From the NCBI GenBank assembly GCA_029448655.1, contig JACCLO010000002.1, forward strand, positions 1,116,001-1,180,000: DNA of 64,000 bases, in the 5' to 3' direction. The translations under genes and the position numbers were made by a program. Position 1 is the first letter of the stretch; each line of letters starts with the position of its first letter. Positions 46,163 to 57,309 of the stretch are shown here, piece by piece. The stretch comes from Wolfiporia cocos. Lineage: Eukaryota > Basidiomycota > Agaricomycetes > Polyporales > Phaeolaceae. The notes below the pieces were generated by a model. The model was not told the origin of the DNA. It did no database searches and worked only from the letters and a program-made list of their open reading frames with translations.

Positions 46163-46186
46163 GAGATGGGGCTTACTCCCCATCTC
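46163..46186. repeat. Perfect 9-bp hairpin
   Basis: GAGATGGGG, a six-base loop, then CCCCATCTC. It is an isolated inverted repeat in AT-rich sequence, with no further complementarity visible outside it. Confidence 0.7.
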
Positions 46187-47019
46187 AAAGATTCTCGACA
46201 ATGGGCTAGTCCCCTTACTCATTACTTCCCTGTGTGACTACTGGCCTGGGGCCCAACATTGTCTGCCTTGCTTGAGAGCCAGCATGATATGTCGGCACAT
46301 GCTAAGGGTATGAGGCCGCCAACCGTTTCCCCTGGTCCGCCTCTGCGCTCACCGCTGTCACACCGACTTGAGGCTTGCGCATGCACTGGAGGATCCCCCT
46401 GAGTTCAGGGTCGCACAGACGAGTGAGTCTGTGTCAGTATTTAATTACTTCGAAATATCCTTAAAAAACTCATTCATACACTGTTGAATGTAAGATGGAA
46501 ACGATTCTCTGAACACGTGCCCCCTTTCCATAACCAGGTGTGTATTGCACCACCTTCCAGTCTGGGCTCACTCTGTTGCCTTCCCTTTTTATGTCATTCC
46601 CCACTGTGGTGACAGAATTGCACCCTTGCACTGTGCCCGACATGTGTGCACTTCCAACAAGTTTTCCGCAGCGGAGAGTGGGGACAGGGAGTGGGGACAG
46701 GGAGCGGGCATGGGGGGAGCATAAATATTGGTGGGTAGATTGGGAGATGCTGTAGGTGCATTCAGACAGCATACGTCAATACTTTTGTGTACATTAGAAT
46801 ACATCTCAATACATTCTGATATATTCAGCCACATTGAAGAATACCTTGTGATACACCACAGAACCATCCTGAGGTACATTCAAATACATTGAATGTACCG
46901 AAATCTAACCTAATTACATCTGGATGTATTTGGAGTAGGTAAGTTACATTATGCGGGCATCCACCATGTATCCTAGTGTAGTCTATGGTCCAAATAGTAT
47001 CCTGATGTACCGGGTGCAC

Positions 47020-47290
47020 CAGGATACATTTAAATACCCAGAATTCTCACTGGGCTTTATTGACTGCACTGTTCAGTGGGTCTGCCATCCAAAATGGTGG
47101 CAGCAACAAGCCTTCAATGGACACAAGAGGTTTCATGGATTGAAGTATCAAGCAGTGTCAGTTCCAAATGGGATGGTTGGTCATCTGGCTGGCCGATTTC
47201 CTGGCTATACCCATGACTGCTTCTTGCTCAAGGGGCTTCAGTCACAGAGATTAATTTGCAAACTGCCTTTTGTTAGTGCTGTGCAGTACC
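47020..47290 (+). pseudogene. PIF/Harbinger-type transposase fragment (DDE_Tnp_4)
   Basis: The translated stretch contains GFIDCTVQWVCHP (first catalytic Asp; intact relatives have IDGT), QQQAFNGHKRFHGLKYQAVS (the conserved NGHKR..H..K.Q block), VPNGMVGHLAGRFPGYTHDC (second Asp) and FLLKGL. This is the middle of a Harbinger-family transposase. The N-terminal helix region and the last catalytic residue region are not found, so this is a broken copy. No terminal inverted repeats could be assigned. Confidence 0.75.
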
Positions 47291-47308
47291 TGATGTGCAT
47301 ATCAATCT

Positions 47309-47850
47309 GGTGTTACGGGTCATATACCTGTTCGTATATTCTGTCACGAATATAATTGGTTCTTCTGCACGTAGCCTAGAGGGCAAGTGCAAGGCAAATT
47401 TGTTGCTAATAAGCCTTCGGGCCCTGAGTCTAAGACTCTAGGGGGTCGGTTGATATCCAATACCTGTTAGAGGATATATCCTGTCCTGGAGCAAGTCTTA
47501 TAGAATATGAGACTTGCCTAAGCCCAAGAAGTCAATGTGCACTTCGGGAACTTAGTCACTTCAAGAGCTCGATAAATACTGAGCGTAGTTTCCTACATTT
47601 GAGAATGAGTATCAGACTCTTGTTTATACAACAAGGTCAAGCTGAAGAGCCTTGACTTAGTTACATGAGCTTATATACTATGCTAGGTTTTAGGAGTCCT
47701 ATCCATCCTGGATGTCACCGCTACTATCTACATCCTAGACTGAAATGTTTGATAGGTATGTAGTGATATATCTGAAATGATAGATAACAATGTTATGGCG
47801 GTTGAATGCCATCTGTCAATCGTAGAATGATAAGTATGAAATGGTGGCAG
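47309..47850 (+). mobile_element. Possible LTR (solo or truncated)
   Basis: Just after the transposase fragment stops matching, the sequence starts TGTTACGGGTCATATACC (47311), a start shape seen in fungal retrotransposon LTRs. It continues for about 500 bp and is followed near 47840 by TGGTGGCAGAGTTGCG, which could resemble a primer-binding site but also forms a 7-bp hairpin. No second LTR copy or clean target duplication was found, so this is only a candidate. Confidence 0.22.
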
Positions 47851-48207
47851 AGTTGCGTCTGCCATAGGTAGATCAGTCCCTATCCGCTAGTACAACCAGG
47901 GTTATGCCCAGTAGAGTCACGAGTAGCCAGGGGTGTTGGTTGCGCAACAAGTCCCTGTATCATATTCGCCCAGTGGTGAGTTCTGTGAGCGTTTGAAAAC
48001 ATCAAAATAACCATAACATCAGCCAGCAGCCAGCATTGCTTGGACAAGGTTTTTGCAATGGACTTGGTCAATTGTGTGTAAATTTACTGAAGTGCTTATA
48101 TAGCGTGAGCAGGTTGCAAGAGAATGCGATGGAATGCAGAAGGTAGGTGGAAGGTATGCAATGTCAAAAAGACATTCTTAATGCATTGTCCACCCAAGCT
48201 TCAACTG

Positions 48208-48750
48208 TAGTGATGTGCCGGCCTGGCCCGGCCTGAAAGCCCCCGGCTTTGGCCCGGCTTTGGACGGCCTTGGCTTTTCAAAACCTCAAGCCGGGCCCCC
48301 ATTGACGGCCCACGGCTTGGCCCGGCCCGGCCTGGGGCTTGCCCGGGGCCTGGCACTGTGAGGATAATCATCACTGTAGCCACACAAACTTATAACATAC
48401 CTTCTCCAACTATCTTCTGACAAAGCCAAGCTCCAGTATCTTCAATAATTATAGTGTGAAATCATCATTTCACCGGCACGGTGCTCTGTGGCGCGCCTTC
48501 CAAATGGGGTATCGTATAGGCGCCCAAAAGTGAGCGACAGGCTTCAGCACCAAGAATTCAATCCATGGGACTATCCTCTAGCTTGAACTTAAAGTATAGA
48601 GATACTACATTGGAATATAGCATACTGCTCCTATATATATCCTTATATCATAGTTACTAGACATTTTATCTGTTAGAGCTTTCAGGCCCGGCCCAAGTAG
48701 GGCTTGGCCCGGCCCGGCCTATGGCCCAAACCGGGCCTGGCACATCACTA
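48208..48750. mobile_element. hAT-type non-autonomous element (MITE), 543 bp
   Basis: Both ends carry TAGTGATGTGCC as a terminal inverted repeat (48208-48219 and complement at 48739-48750). The flanks are an exact 8-bp direct repeat, TTCAACTG, at 48200-48207 and 48751-48758, the target duplication expected for hAT transposons. Inside each end are clusters of GGCCCGGCC-like words (48218-48356 and about 48687-48738), probably subterminal transposase sites. No transposase frame is present. Confidence 0.9.
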
Positions 48751-48758
48751 TTCAACTG

Positions 48759-49698
48759 GCTGAGGTCCCCAGCCACACAGCCTTGCGGAGCCACAGCACG
48801 ACTCGCCTGCCAAGGCAAGCACCACTATCGCCATCAAATATGAGCATGTTTGCAAGCCTTCTGTGCAGCATGTTCACATGCTTCAACAATTGCAACTCTG
48901 AATCTTACAGACACTTGCTGGGCAAGAGAGCACCGAGCAGTGAGCATTGAGCACAGATGGTGTATTTATATACTACTGGCTGGGATAGATATTTTGAAAG
49001 GATACAATGACTTATGTAACCTGCCCCCGTCAGGACGATACCCGATTTGGCACGCACACTACTGAACGCCGCGGCGGTTGATATGTTATATTTCCGAACT
49101 AATATATAATTGCTGCGTAGCAATGCTAGATATAGCTGTTGCACGCAGCTCACCTCAGATGTTGTTTTCTTGCCCGGGATGCCAACACTGAGTGATTCAT
49201 TACTATCTAAGGCTTAAGCGCATTGTTCATGCTCACAGCGTTGCAGTACAATGTACAATGCAGTCATACACATGATAGCGTCGCTTCGTGATAATCGTTG
49301 TAGCTGAGCCATATGCAGGTGCAATACAAGGAAGGGTGATCACAGCAGGCAAACACCATGGCCACAATTAATTCATCAAGGGTCGTGTAGGGTGTCCGGG
49401 TCCCTGGCTTACATATCTGAGTGCCCATTGGTGGCGGCGCGCGCTAACGAAGCTTGCACCTATTCCACTCCATAATGAACAGCGTCGTACATTGTCTATA
49501 ACGAATTCGACCAATACTTTCTATTGCTATTCTGCCTTCATAAGCTACCACAGCTTCAACGTTCGTACGCAGCAGCGTCAGAGCGCCCTAGACCACACGT
49601 GATACTCGGCGCTTGGTGCTACGCAAACCCGCTGGGTAATTAACCTCAAGTCAGCCACGACCTCCTCCAGACCACAGATCACAGATAGAGACCAGACG
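48759..49698. other. Gene-free sequence between the MITE and the RING gene
   Basis: Short frames only (48850-49065, 48905-49153). AT-rich, likely part of the transposon island. The last part holds the RING gene promoter; no TATA box recognised. Confidence 0.4.
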
Positions 49699-51394
49699 AT
49701 GTCGAGCAGAGAAACAGTATGGTACTGTCATGAGGTGCGCACCCTCCCCTGCTCAGTCCCACCGTCTGACCACGGCAGCAGTGCCATTCCGAGACGCACC
49801 CGCTCATGGTAAGTCGCCCTCTCCCCGCGCCCGCGTGCACCAGTGACCATCGCGCAGGTCCCAGATCCGCACTGCGAGCGCTGCCACAGCGACTTTGTCG
49901 AGATGGTGCGCCCGCCGCCGTCCACGACGCCCGCCCGCTCACGCTCCGATCGCGCAGATAGAGAACGCCGCGGACGACCCGCGCGCGCCGCAAGCCCCGC
50001 CGTTCGGCGACTACGGCGACGACACCTTCCCGCCGGACGTCGACAGCTTCTTCGGTGCGTCGTGCGCACCGCGGGCGGGCCCACACGCTGACTCCCACCC
50101 CGCCCTGCACAGCCGCCACACGTGCGCTCCTCGGCGCCTTCGCGCCCCACCCGCCACGCGAGGCCGATCCCGCGCGCGCGTCGTCGCGGCAGCGGACGCA
50201 GTCGATGGGCGCGTCCCCGCGCTCGGGTCCGGTGCGTGCTCCGTCTGCGCGATCCGCGCGCACCAGCTGACCGCACCCGCGCGCCCAGGGCGAACCGTCG
50301 GGGTCCGGGATGACGATACGGATATCGGGCTCGCCCGGCGGCGGGCACACGATGATCATAGGTGGTGGTGGCGGCGGTGGCGGCGGCGGTGGCGGCGGGG
50401 GGTCGCGATCGGGGCGTGGGCCGCGGCTGGCGGGGGACGGAGAGATGCCCGGAGATGGGGGTATGCCCGGGGAGCTGATGACGCGGTACCTGCTTGCGAT
50501 GCTCGCCAGCCAAGGCCGCGGCGAGGGCAGGGCGCGGCTGACAGAGATTATGGGCGAGCTGTTCCCGATGGCCTCAGGTGCGGAGAACGGGCGGTGGGGA
50601 GACTACGTGTACAACCAGGAAGGTGCGTCGCGCACGGCCCTCCTTGTGCCATGGGATAGACTGACGTTCGGGTGCAGCTCTGGACCAGATCATCACGCAT
50701 ATCATGGAGACGAGTAACGCGCACGCGCCCGTGCCGGCGACGGAGGAGGTGATGCAGAACCTCCCGCGCTCAGTGCTCGAGAAAGGCTGTGCGTGCTCTC
50801 GTTCTCTTCTACGCTCTCGGGATTGATTGTGGTTGCAACAGCTGCGCTGCTGGGGAGGGACTGCGCGGTGTGCAAGGAGGAGTTCCGGACCGACGCTGAG
50901 GACGCGGACGAGCTCATCGTCGTCACGCTGCCGTGCCAGCACCCGTTCCACGAGTCGTGCATCATGCCGTGGCTCAAGTCGAGCGGGACGTGTCCCGTCT
51001 GCAGGTGCGTTCTATCGTTCCCCTTCGCGCTGCCCCCCCCCTTCTCCCACCTCTCGCTAACGCCGTCCGTTGCGACGCCAGGTACCAGCTTGTCCCACAA
51101 CCAGACTCGCACGCGCCCGGCCCCGGCCCCCCGGGTGGGGGCGCGCCGAGCCCCGAGAACCCACGACGGCGATCGGGCTCGGGCGGCGGGAGCTCGGGCA
51201 CGAACTTCCTCAGCAGCTTCTTCAGTGGACTGGGCGGGTCAGGATCGAGTGGGAGCAGCGGCACCGGCAACAGCAGCAGCAGCAACAACAACAACAACAA
51301 TCAAAGCAGCAGCAGGAACAACCAGAGCAGCAGCCGCCGCCAACATCAAGATAGCATCCCGGGCGGGTGGGACGAGCCGATGGAGCTCGATTGA
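49699..51394 (+). CDS. RING-H2 E3 ubiquitin ligase, RNF126/RNF115-like
   Basis: Start MSSRETVWYCHE, joined to CHSETHPLM and VPDPHCERCHSDFVEM, forms the N-terminal zinc ribbon (C-x2-C...C-x2-C) of the RNF126/BCA2 group. Then an acidic linker (GDYGDDTFPPDVDSFF), a Ser/Arg segment, 14 consecutive Gly (50361-50402), and a helical region ending EEVMQNLPRSVLEK. The RING-H2 follows: CAVCKEEF, LPCQHPFHESCIMPWLK, GTCPVCR with all eight ligands. The C-terminal tail is Pro/Gly-rich, then Ser/Asn/Gln-rich, ending DEPMELD-stop at 51394. Such ligases use the zinc ribbon to bind ubiquitin or client proteins, including BAG6-linked quality control in animals (family knowledge). Introns are 45-70 nt. Confidence 0.92.
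50361..50402 (+). repeat. Poly-Gly codon repeat in the RING gene
   Basis: Fourteen GGT/GGC/GGG codons in a row. The mix of synonymous codons means it is not a pure microsatellite. Confidence 0.85.
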
Positions 51395-52035
51395 TCGTGA
51401 GCTGCTGATCTATGTGTATCTTCGCGTTTGGGCTGCCACTGTTTGCGCATAGCATTGACTTTTTGCCTCTGCCTCGTGCTTGTTTGAGGGTGTTGTAGCG
51501 GTGGTTGTAAGCACTCTATGGTTGTAATCACATTGTACATTGCGATTCTGGAGATATATGCAGCTGCATATGGTGGTGCAATAGTTTCGTTGCTAGACAT
51601 GTTTTGTGTTGGTGCCGTTTGTGGATAGCATCATAGAGCTGAGTTGTTGGCCTGTACCAAAGTCAAGATGTCCCACTACACGACACTGACGGCTGTCGAT
51701 CGCGCTGGATCTACGATCATCATGAGTTACGTACTATGCTCACGTTTAGAAGCGTATGCAAAAACGCGAAACATTCCCGTGACGAATGAAGGAGCTCAGC
51801 ATTCCGTACGTCAGAGAGCCGCGACCAGACCAGAGGGGTCACCCTCCTCAATACAGAATCAAAACATTCCAATTCATCCTCATCCCAAGCATACAATAAT
51901 GGTATATAGCTATCACATAGTTCGTACGCCCACAAACGCACCACCAAGTGTCTTTCTTTTTGCCAATACAAGTCCTGACCAGAGCAGACCAGAGCAAACA
52001 GGAAGCAGAGACACGGTACACACGCGGCGTGGCGC
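51395..52035. other. Convergent 3' flanks of the RING ligase and aspartic protease
   Basis: AT-rich 3' UTR-like sequence on both sides. The frame 51644-52111 (+) is antisense to the protease end and has no domain. Confidence 0.45.
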
Positions 52036-53639
52036 TCAGTTGGAGGTGGCGTCGGTGTACGACGTCGTGGCGAAGCCGACGCGCGAGTTGCCGGTGTCGA
52101 AGACGGAGTAGTAGCGCTCGAGGAACGTGTAGCCGTTGATGAAGTCGAGGCCCTCGCCGGACGGGGTGCCGATCGAGTTCACGATGAGGTAAATGTCGTC
52201 CGAGCTGCCGCCGATCGCGCTGTTGAGCGAGCGCTGAAGGGGCTGTCAGCTGTCCACTCGGACTTGACGCGGGGAGACGGTGCTTACGGGCCAGATCTGC
52301 GCGTTGGGCGTGAGCTCGTACGACTCGCTGCCGATGTTGAAGTAGAGGCTCTCGAGGTTGTCGTACTGCGACGACGAGAGGCGCAGCAGGCCCGTCGACT
52401 CGTCCTCCGTCGCGCCGGTCACGTCCTGGTACTCGCTGTACGCGTCTGCGGGCCGCGCGTCAGAACGTCCGCGGTGGAGCGCGGCGGAAGACTTACTCGT
52501 GGCGATCAGGACGAGCGTGGTGCCGGTGTCGACAATACCCGCGGTCGAGCTGAGGATCGTCTTGCCCGAGGAGCCGTAGGTGATCGACTCGTCGATACCC
52601 CAGTAGTAGCTCGCGGGAGAGGTTGAGGTGGTATCGCTGGTACACGCGTCAGACGCGCCGCCGCTGGCACTCGAGTCGTGGATACTCACACGTAGTTGAT
52701 GGAGCCGGTGTACTTGGACGAGTCGGTGCCGCCGAAGGTGAGCTCGCCATTGGTGTCGTCCTCGGACGTGGTGGGCGCGAAGTAGACGGAGACCAGGTTC
52801 TCGGAGATCTGGCCCTGGGTGTAGAGGTTGTCCGTGACTGTAAGGAATGTCAGAAGGCGCCTGGATAGCGGTGGACGGGACACCTACCGGTCGGAACCTC
52901 GTTCACGCCATCGACGGTGTCCTCGGTGAGGTCAACGGGGCCGATACTGGTGCGGTGGCGTCAGCTTGTGCATTGCACACGGAAGGAATGTCGAATCTCA
53001 CCCAATGATGCCGTCGACACCGTCAAAGCCCTCGGCCTGGCTGGCGACACCGAAAGATTGCTGCTGGATGGTGAGGGAACCAAGGGTAACCGTGTCCTCG
53101 TACTCCGTGCCGGAGAAAGAGCCTGAACCGTAGGAAACAGACTATTGCGAATGGCATTAGAGGTGGAGCAGTAGAGCCAGCGCAGCACTGGGCACGTACC
53201 ACGCTGTCGCCAGTGTCAACCGTAGTCGAGCTGGGTTCGAAAGTCTTGCCAGCACCAACCCAGGTGTTGGAAGAGCCGGTGTCGACCAAGAGGGTGTCTA
53301 TGAAGATTAGGCGCTAACGTCAACACCGATCGCGACGCCACAAGGCCAGAGGCGCTCACAGGTAGTGCCGGAACTGCCGATTCCGACCTCAACAACGTAG
53401 TCCTCGGCCTGGTTCGTCGCAGAAATACTGCCACTGGCGCGGCGCTTGTGCGCCTGCGACTTTGGGTTCTTGAGGGCCTGCGCGCGCGCCTGGTCCCTCT
53501 GCAGAACGTTCGTGATGTTCGCGGCGTTCGTGCGCTTGACGAGGGGGAGGCGGACGAGGTTGTCGCGGATCTCGACGGGCTTCGCCGCGACGGCGAGCGC
53601 AAGGACGAGAGTCGCGAGGAGAGAAGAACCGAGGGCCAT
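52036..53639 (-). CDS. Secreted A1 aspartic protease (polyporopepsin-like)
   Basis: Start MALGSSLLATLVLALAVAAK at 53639 is a signal peptide; a basic propeptide with KR sites (LPLVKRTNAANITNVLQRDQ, QAHKRRASGSIS) follows. The mature enzyme has both catalytic motifs, LLVDTGSSNTWVGAG and AGIVDTGTTLVLIAT, separated by YGSGSFSGTEYEDTVTLG (flap region) and FGVASQAEGFDGVDGIIG. It ends GYTFLERYYSVFDTGNSRVG then FATTSYTDATSN-stop (52036-52038). It is the classical pepsin fold, and relatives of this type are abundant in wood-rotting polypores. About seven short introns. A TATA-like element sits about 65 nt upstream of the ATG. Confidence 0.93.
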
Positions 53640-53702
53640 GGCTGTAGTGCGAGTGAAACGGGGAGGGCTCGATCGCTGGGGGCAGCCATCGTCAAGGGCC
53701 TC

Positions 53703-53710
53703 CTTTTATG
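53703..53710 (-). promoter_or_regulatory. TATA-like box of the aspartic protease
   Basis: CATAAAAG on the minus strand, 64-71 nt upstream of the ATG at 53639, in otherwise GC-rich sequence. Confidence 0.4.
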
Positions 53711-56250
53711 CGGGACGCGGGCGCGGAGAGAAGTGCTGTGATACTGATGTCGCGAGCCGTGGCATGTCGCGATGTGCGATGCGTCTTGTGCGAACAGGCT
53801 CACATCGCAGAGGCCCTTCGAAGCGGTGCACCATCAAGCACATGGCGCTACCCCAGCGGCGGCGGAGATTGGCGTGGTTCGTGGGTTGTGCCGAAGAAGC
53901 TTATGCGGTCGCCAGAACAGCACGGGCGTGCTATGCGGGCGGCGCGCAGAGGCGATTGGACGGAAACGGCAGGAGCGTGAGCGGGTGCATGATTCTGTCG
54001 CTCAATAGATCCCGCGTCGCGAAGGAAGCACATCTTAGTGCATGTGGTCGCTGGGCAGATAAGCCCCAGTGGCATAGTCCGGGGGCCCGTCTCGAGGATT
54101 GATGCCCACTTGCAATCCCCGGGCACTAGTCTCGCACCACGTTGTCCCCCACTAGTGTGCCGCGGCAGAACATATCGGCACGACACGCATGAGACAGTCA
54201 ACTGACTGCGTCGACGACCTGCTCATGACTGCTAAAGGTGCTGCCTGCGCTAGGCGTCATCGCAGGCGGCTGCTGCGGGCTGTCCATCTGAATCTGTCGA
54301 GGCGACATGGGATCTCATGATGCACGTCGGGCGACCATTCCGAGCAGAATCCACGCTTGGCCATCAGAGTGATGCAGCATCACAAATGCAGTACGTGGTC
54401 TGCCTTCGGCAGCCCTGGCACAATCCTGCTTCGGACTTCCGAAATCAATCGTCGTCCCGAGCGAGAATGAGCACGGCAAGAGCACATGGACCGCTGGCAC
54501 GCACCTCGCTGCACCATACGTTCTGGTAGAAAACGGCATCAGCGACCGCACAGGCGCGTCCTATCTCGGCATAGTTCAGATGGAAGCACTCACGATGCTG
54601 TGGCTTCGACATCAAATAGCCGCGCCTCTCTGCTTCCAATCTTCGAGCAAAGTTTAATTGTACAGCAGAACAAGGGGCCTGTGAGCCATCTACAGAATCA
54701 TTTTTGTCTTGCGCAGCGCAAGTGTAGACGTTTGTCAACGACAGGAGGTTATAACCTTAGGTCAAGTCGGTGATTAATACGCGACTCAGGCGCGCGTTTG
54801 CCTATTGGCTTCCAGATCTGGCCGACGGCCCGTCCGGTAACATATATACTCTTCGAATTCAGGAGTTTCAAATGCCGCGGCGCAGCTTGATGAACTCGTA
54901 CTCCCACTACGCTCAGCGCGGATAGCCTCTGCACCCTGGACCGTATGGCCCATGAACGGTTTCAATTGATGCTGGGGTCCCTGGCGTGTGCAGGGAGGCG
55001 CGGCCCAAGGAATACAGAATGTCGTGCATGCGTCGGCAGTCGCTACTGTCGGCTACTGTGCCAGGTGTCGTAAGGACTCGTCATACAATTGCAAAGGTGC
55101 GTTCCGTGTATGATACTAGCGCGAGATAGAAAACGCCATAGAGAACGCCATTAATTGCTCGGCTCTCTGCTATGCGACCGCATTGAGGACGTCGTTATAG
55201 CGAGCGCAATTATCTGCTGGATAGCAATAATAGACGGCGCTCACAAGAGCGACCATATGGCGATTTTCAGGCCCTGTCCTCAATTGCTGCTTGATTTCGA
55301 TAGAAATATGCACAGGGCTGTAAGGTACGTCAACGAATGGACATTTCTGACAAGTTGCATTGCGGAGACTCAACGAAGCGGGTAGATAGCGCAAGATCAC
55401 GCACGAGGGAGGTCGTCCATGCGCATGGTTCGCTCGCCATCAGCGCCATTGTTCAAGCTGACGACAAAAGAACTGGGCCCTGCATGGGCGCCGGTGCAGA
55501 CTAGGTCCGGCGCACGCTGGTGGGAATGTGCACAAACTGCGATGGGGTGCATACCACGAGGACCTGTTCTCCGCATGGCAGTGGTCGACAAAGAAGGTGT
55601 CCTACGTGAGCCACACTGTGCGGACAACGATAGCCGCCTGGTATGGCTGACTGATATTCACGCAGTGCATCAGATTTCGGGCGAGAGTGTCCGATATTGA
55701 CAGCAGCTGGGATGTGCGGCATGCAATTGATGAGGTGACTGGTACGAGAATAGCCATCGATCCTGCTATGTCTTGCCACTGCCGTGTCTCGCCACTGCCT
55801 TAGACCATCTCGATTATCATTGAATGCTGTCAGCTATGGTTTGATTGATGCTCTATGTGAACACGCTTTTGGGGGCTCACATAATTTGATCAGCTCAGAT
55901 GCTATGTAATTCACTCAGGTAATATTAATCTCACCTAAAGTCCGTGTTGTCTGTAAACTCAAGCGTTCCATCACCGCGCGTCCCGATCCAGCCATGATAT
56001 CACATGAGTGCAGCATCAATGACATCATGTCCGTCGCCCACCCCACATAAGTCCATCGCCGCCTGCAGTGCCATGGCGTCACCGACGTGCTGCAGGCAGT
56101 CCCGCCATGTCGCGGATCGTGCTGAGAAGCGCAAACCCGTCATACAAAACTTGAGCGAGGGCGGGACGTTCCGCGATGCTCCTTCGTCTTTCCCCCCACC
56201 ACTTCGCGCCACGCGTCTGTTTTCCATTCGCCGTGAGGTCTTTCCGAATC
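53711..56250. other. 2.5-kb region with no supported gene
   Basis: Frames such as 53446-54102 (+), 54445-54738 (-) and 55419-55700 (+) overlap one another and have no domains or splice logic. Nothing repeat-like was found. It includes the 5' flanks of the protease and of the gene at 56251. Confidence 0.4.
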
Positions 56251-57087
56251 ATGCCATCGAACAACACGGAAGCAGCCAATGCGTCTGGGCTCACTCCGAA
56301 CGAGACCAAGTCCCTAAAAGAGCGCAGCGCCGATCCGCACGAGGAGAAAATTCTGAAAGCAGTCAAGGAGGTGCGCGTGGTGTCCCATGAGGAAGCTGGT
56401 GTCTCACATGGCTGTCGCTCAGCTCTACTCTTGCAAGCCATCTGAGGCAAGCAGCAAGCGTGGCGCGACGCGCATATAGCTTATCTCGCGACAGGAAACG
56501 TACAGCATATACGCGTCTAATGCAGTGTTCCACGACCCCATCGGCATCGCTGAAGGGATCTCAGCTATTCGCGCTCAGTTCAACGGACTTGTGAAGGTCC
56601 GCTTGCGTCCGCTTCGGTAGCATTCTGCTTGCCCATAATGACGATCTTGCGCATGATTTTGCTTCGCGAACGCATATGTTGTCCATCAGGTATTCCCCCG
56701 TGCTGACATTACACAGTTCCGCGTGCTTGAGAACCCGCCTTCGGTGCCTAAAAGCACGATTCTTGTTGATCAAGACGTGTCTTATTTCCGTGACCCTTCT
56801 GGTTCTCCCACAAAGGTACATTGACACCGCTTGTGCTCGTGCTCTTCCTCCTTGTGCACGCGTTTATACGAGATTATGGCGCACAGACCGTCAATTCGTT
56901 GCTCACGCTCGAGACGAATGACGCACACCAAGTCACCCGGCACACCGAGGAATGGGACCACAAACGCGAGACCACGCGGGAGGACGGCTTCTTTGGCATG
57001 CTCAATGAGCAAAGGAAGAAACTCACCGCGAGCGTGACGGGCCTGTTTGTCAGTCAAGATCCGCCCGAGGGCAAGACTTCCAAGTAA
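56251..57087 (+). CDS. NTF2/SnoaL-like domain protein
   Basis: Exons: ATG 56251 to AVKE, a 24-nt exon (LYSCKPSE), then ETYSIYASNAVFHDPIGIAE and GISAIRAQFNGLVK, then VFPRADITQFRVLENP, STILVDQDVSYFRDPSG and finally TVNSLLTLETNDAHQVTRHT to LFVSQDPPEGKTSK-stop at 57085-57087. The plan is the alpha+beta cone seen in SnoaL/DUF2358-like fungal proteins: a helix, then FHDPIG on the first strand, then four strands, with an EEWDHKRE helix at the end. All joins are phase 0. The intron after LYSCKPSE starts GCAAGC, a GC-AG intron. No catalytic residues can be assigned. Function unknown, probably small-molecule binding in the cytosol. Confidence 0.78.
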
Positions 57088-57309
57088 GAGGAATGACGGG
57101 AACTAGTGTACACGGCATGTTGTAATTGTAACGCGCGAGGCTATGATGGTACATTGTGGTCCGTGCGAATGAGTGATGTGTGGCATGTGCAAGGTGGCGC
57201 ATTACGCGATCACGCTGATAACGTCGCTCTGCGGGTGCTCTTTGATCTATGCGTCGTGAGCACCTCTGATGCATTGCAAATCCGAGATGAAATTGCTTAC
57301 TGAATGCGT

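Larger units (their letters stand above)
43440..46950. other. 3.5-kb gene-poor, AT-richer stretch
   Basis: No convincing gene. A minus frame at 44208-44702 contains an acidic/aromatic segment (RFAAYLAEENYAAFY) next to a poly-Ala run coded by the trinucleotide repeat at 44423-44443; it could be a fragment or short gene of unknown identity. From about 45 kb the sequence becomes AT-rich with many short words such as TACATT and a 13-bp direct repeat (GTGGGGACAGGGA) at about 46679-46704. This looks like the left part of a transposon island. Confidence 0.4.

Noticed and set aside
46677..46704. Tandem GTGGGGACAGGGA words as a CRISPR or satellite array
   Set aside because: Only two copies without spacers, and the genome is eukaryotic.
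47311..47850. Full LTR retrotransposon
   Set aside because: No gag/pol motifs and no second LTR in the window; kept only as a low-confidence candidate LTR.
48208..48360. GC-rich block as a coding GC-rich gene or CpG-island promoter
   Set aside because: It is bounded by the MITE terminal repeat and repeats a short word; no open frame with sense.
49728..50513. 261-codon minus-strand frame opposite the RING gene
   Set aside because: Arg/Ala-rich shadow translation of GC-rich coding DNA; the plus strand has the zinc ribbon and RING.
51644..52111. 155-codon plus frame between the RING gene and protease
   Set aside because: It overlaps the protease end in antisense and has no domain or splice support.
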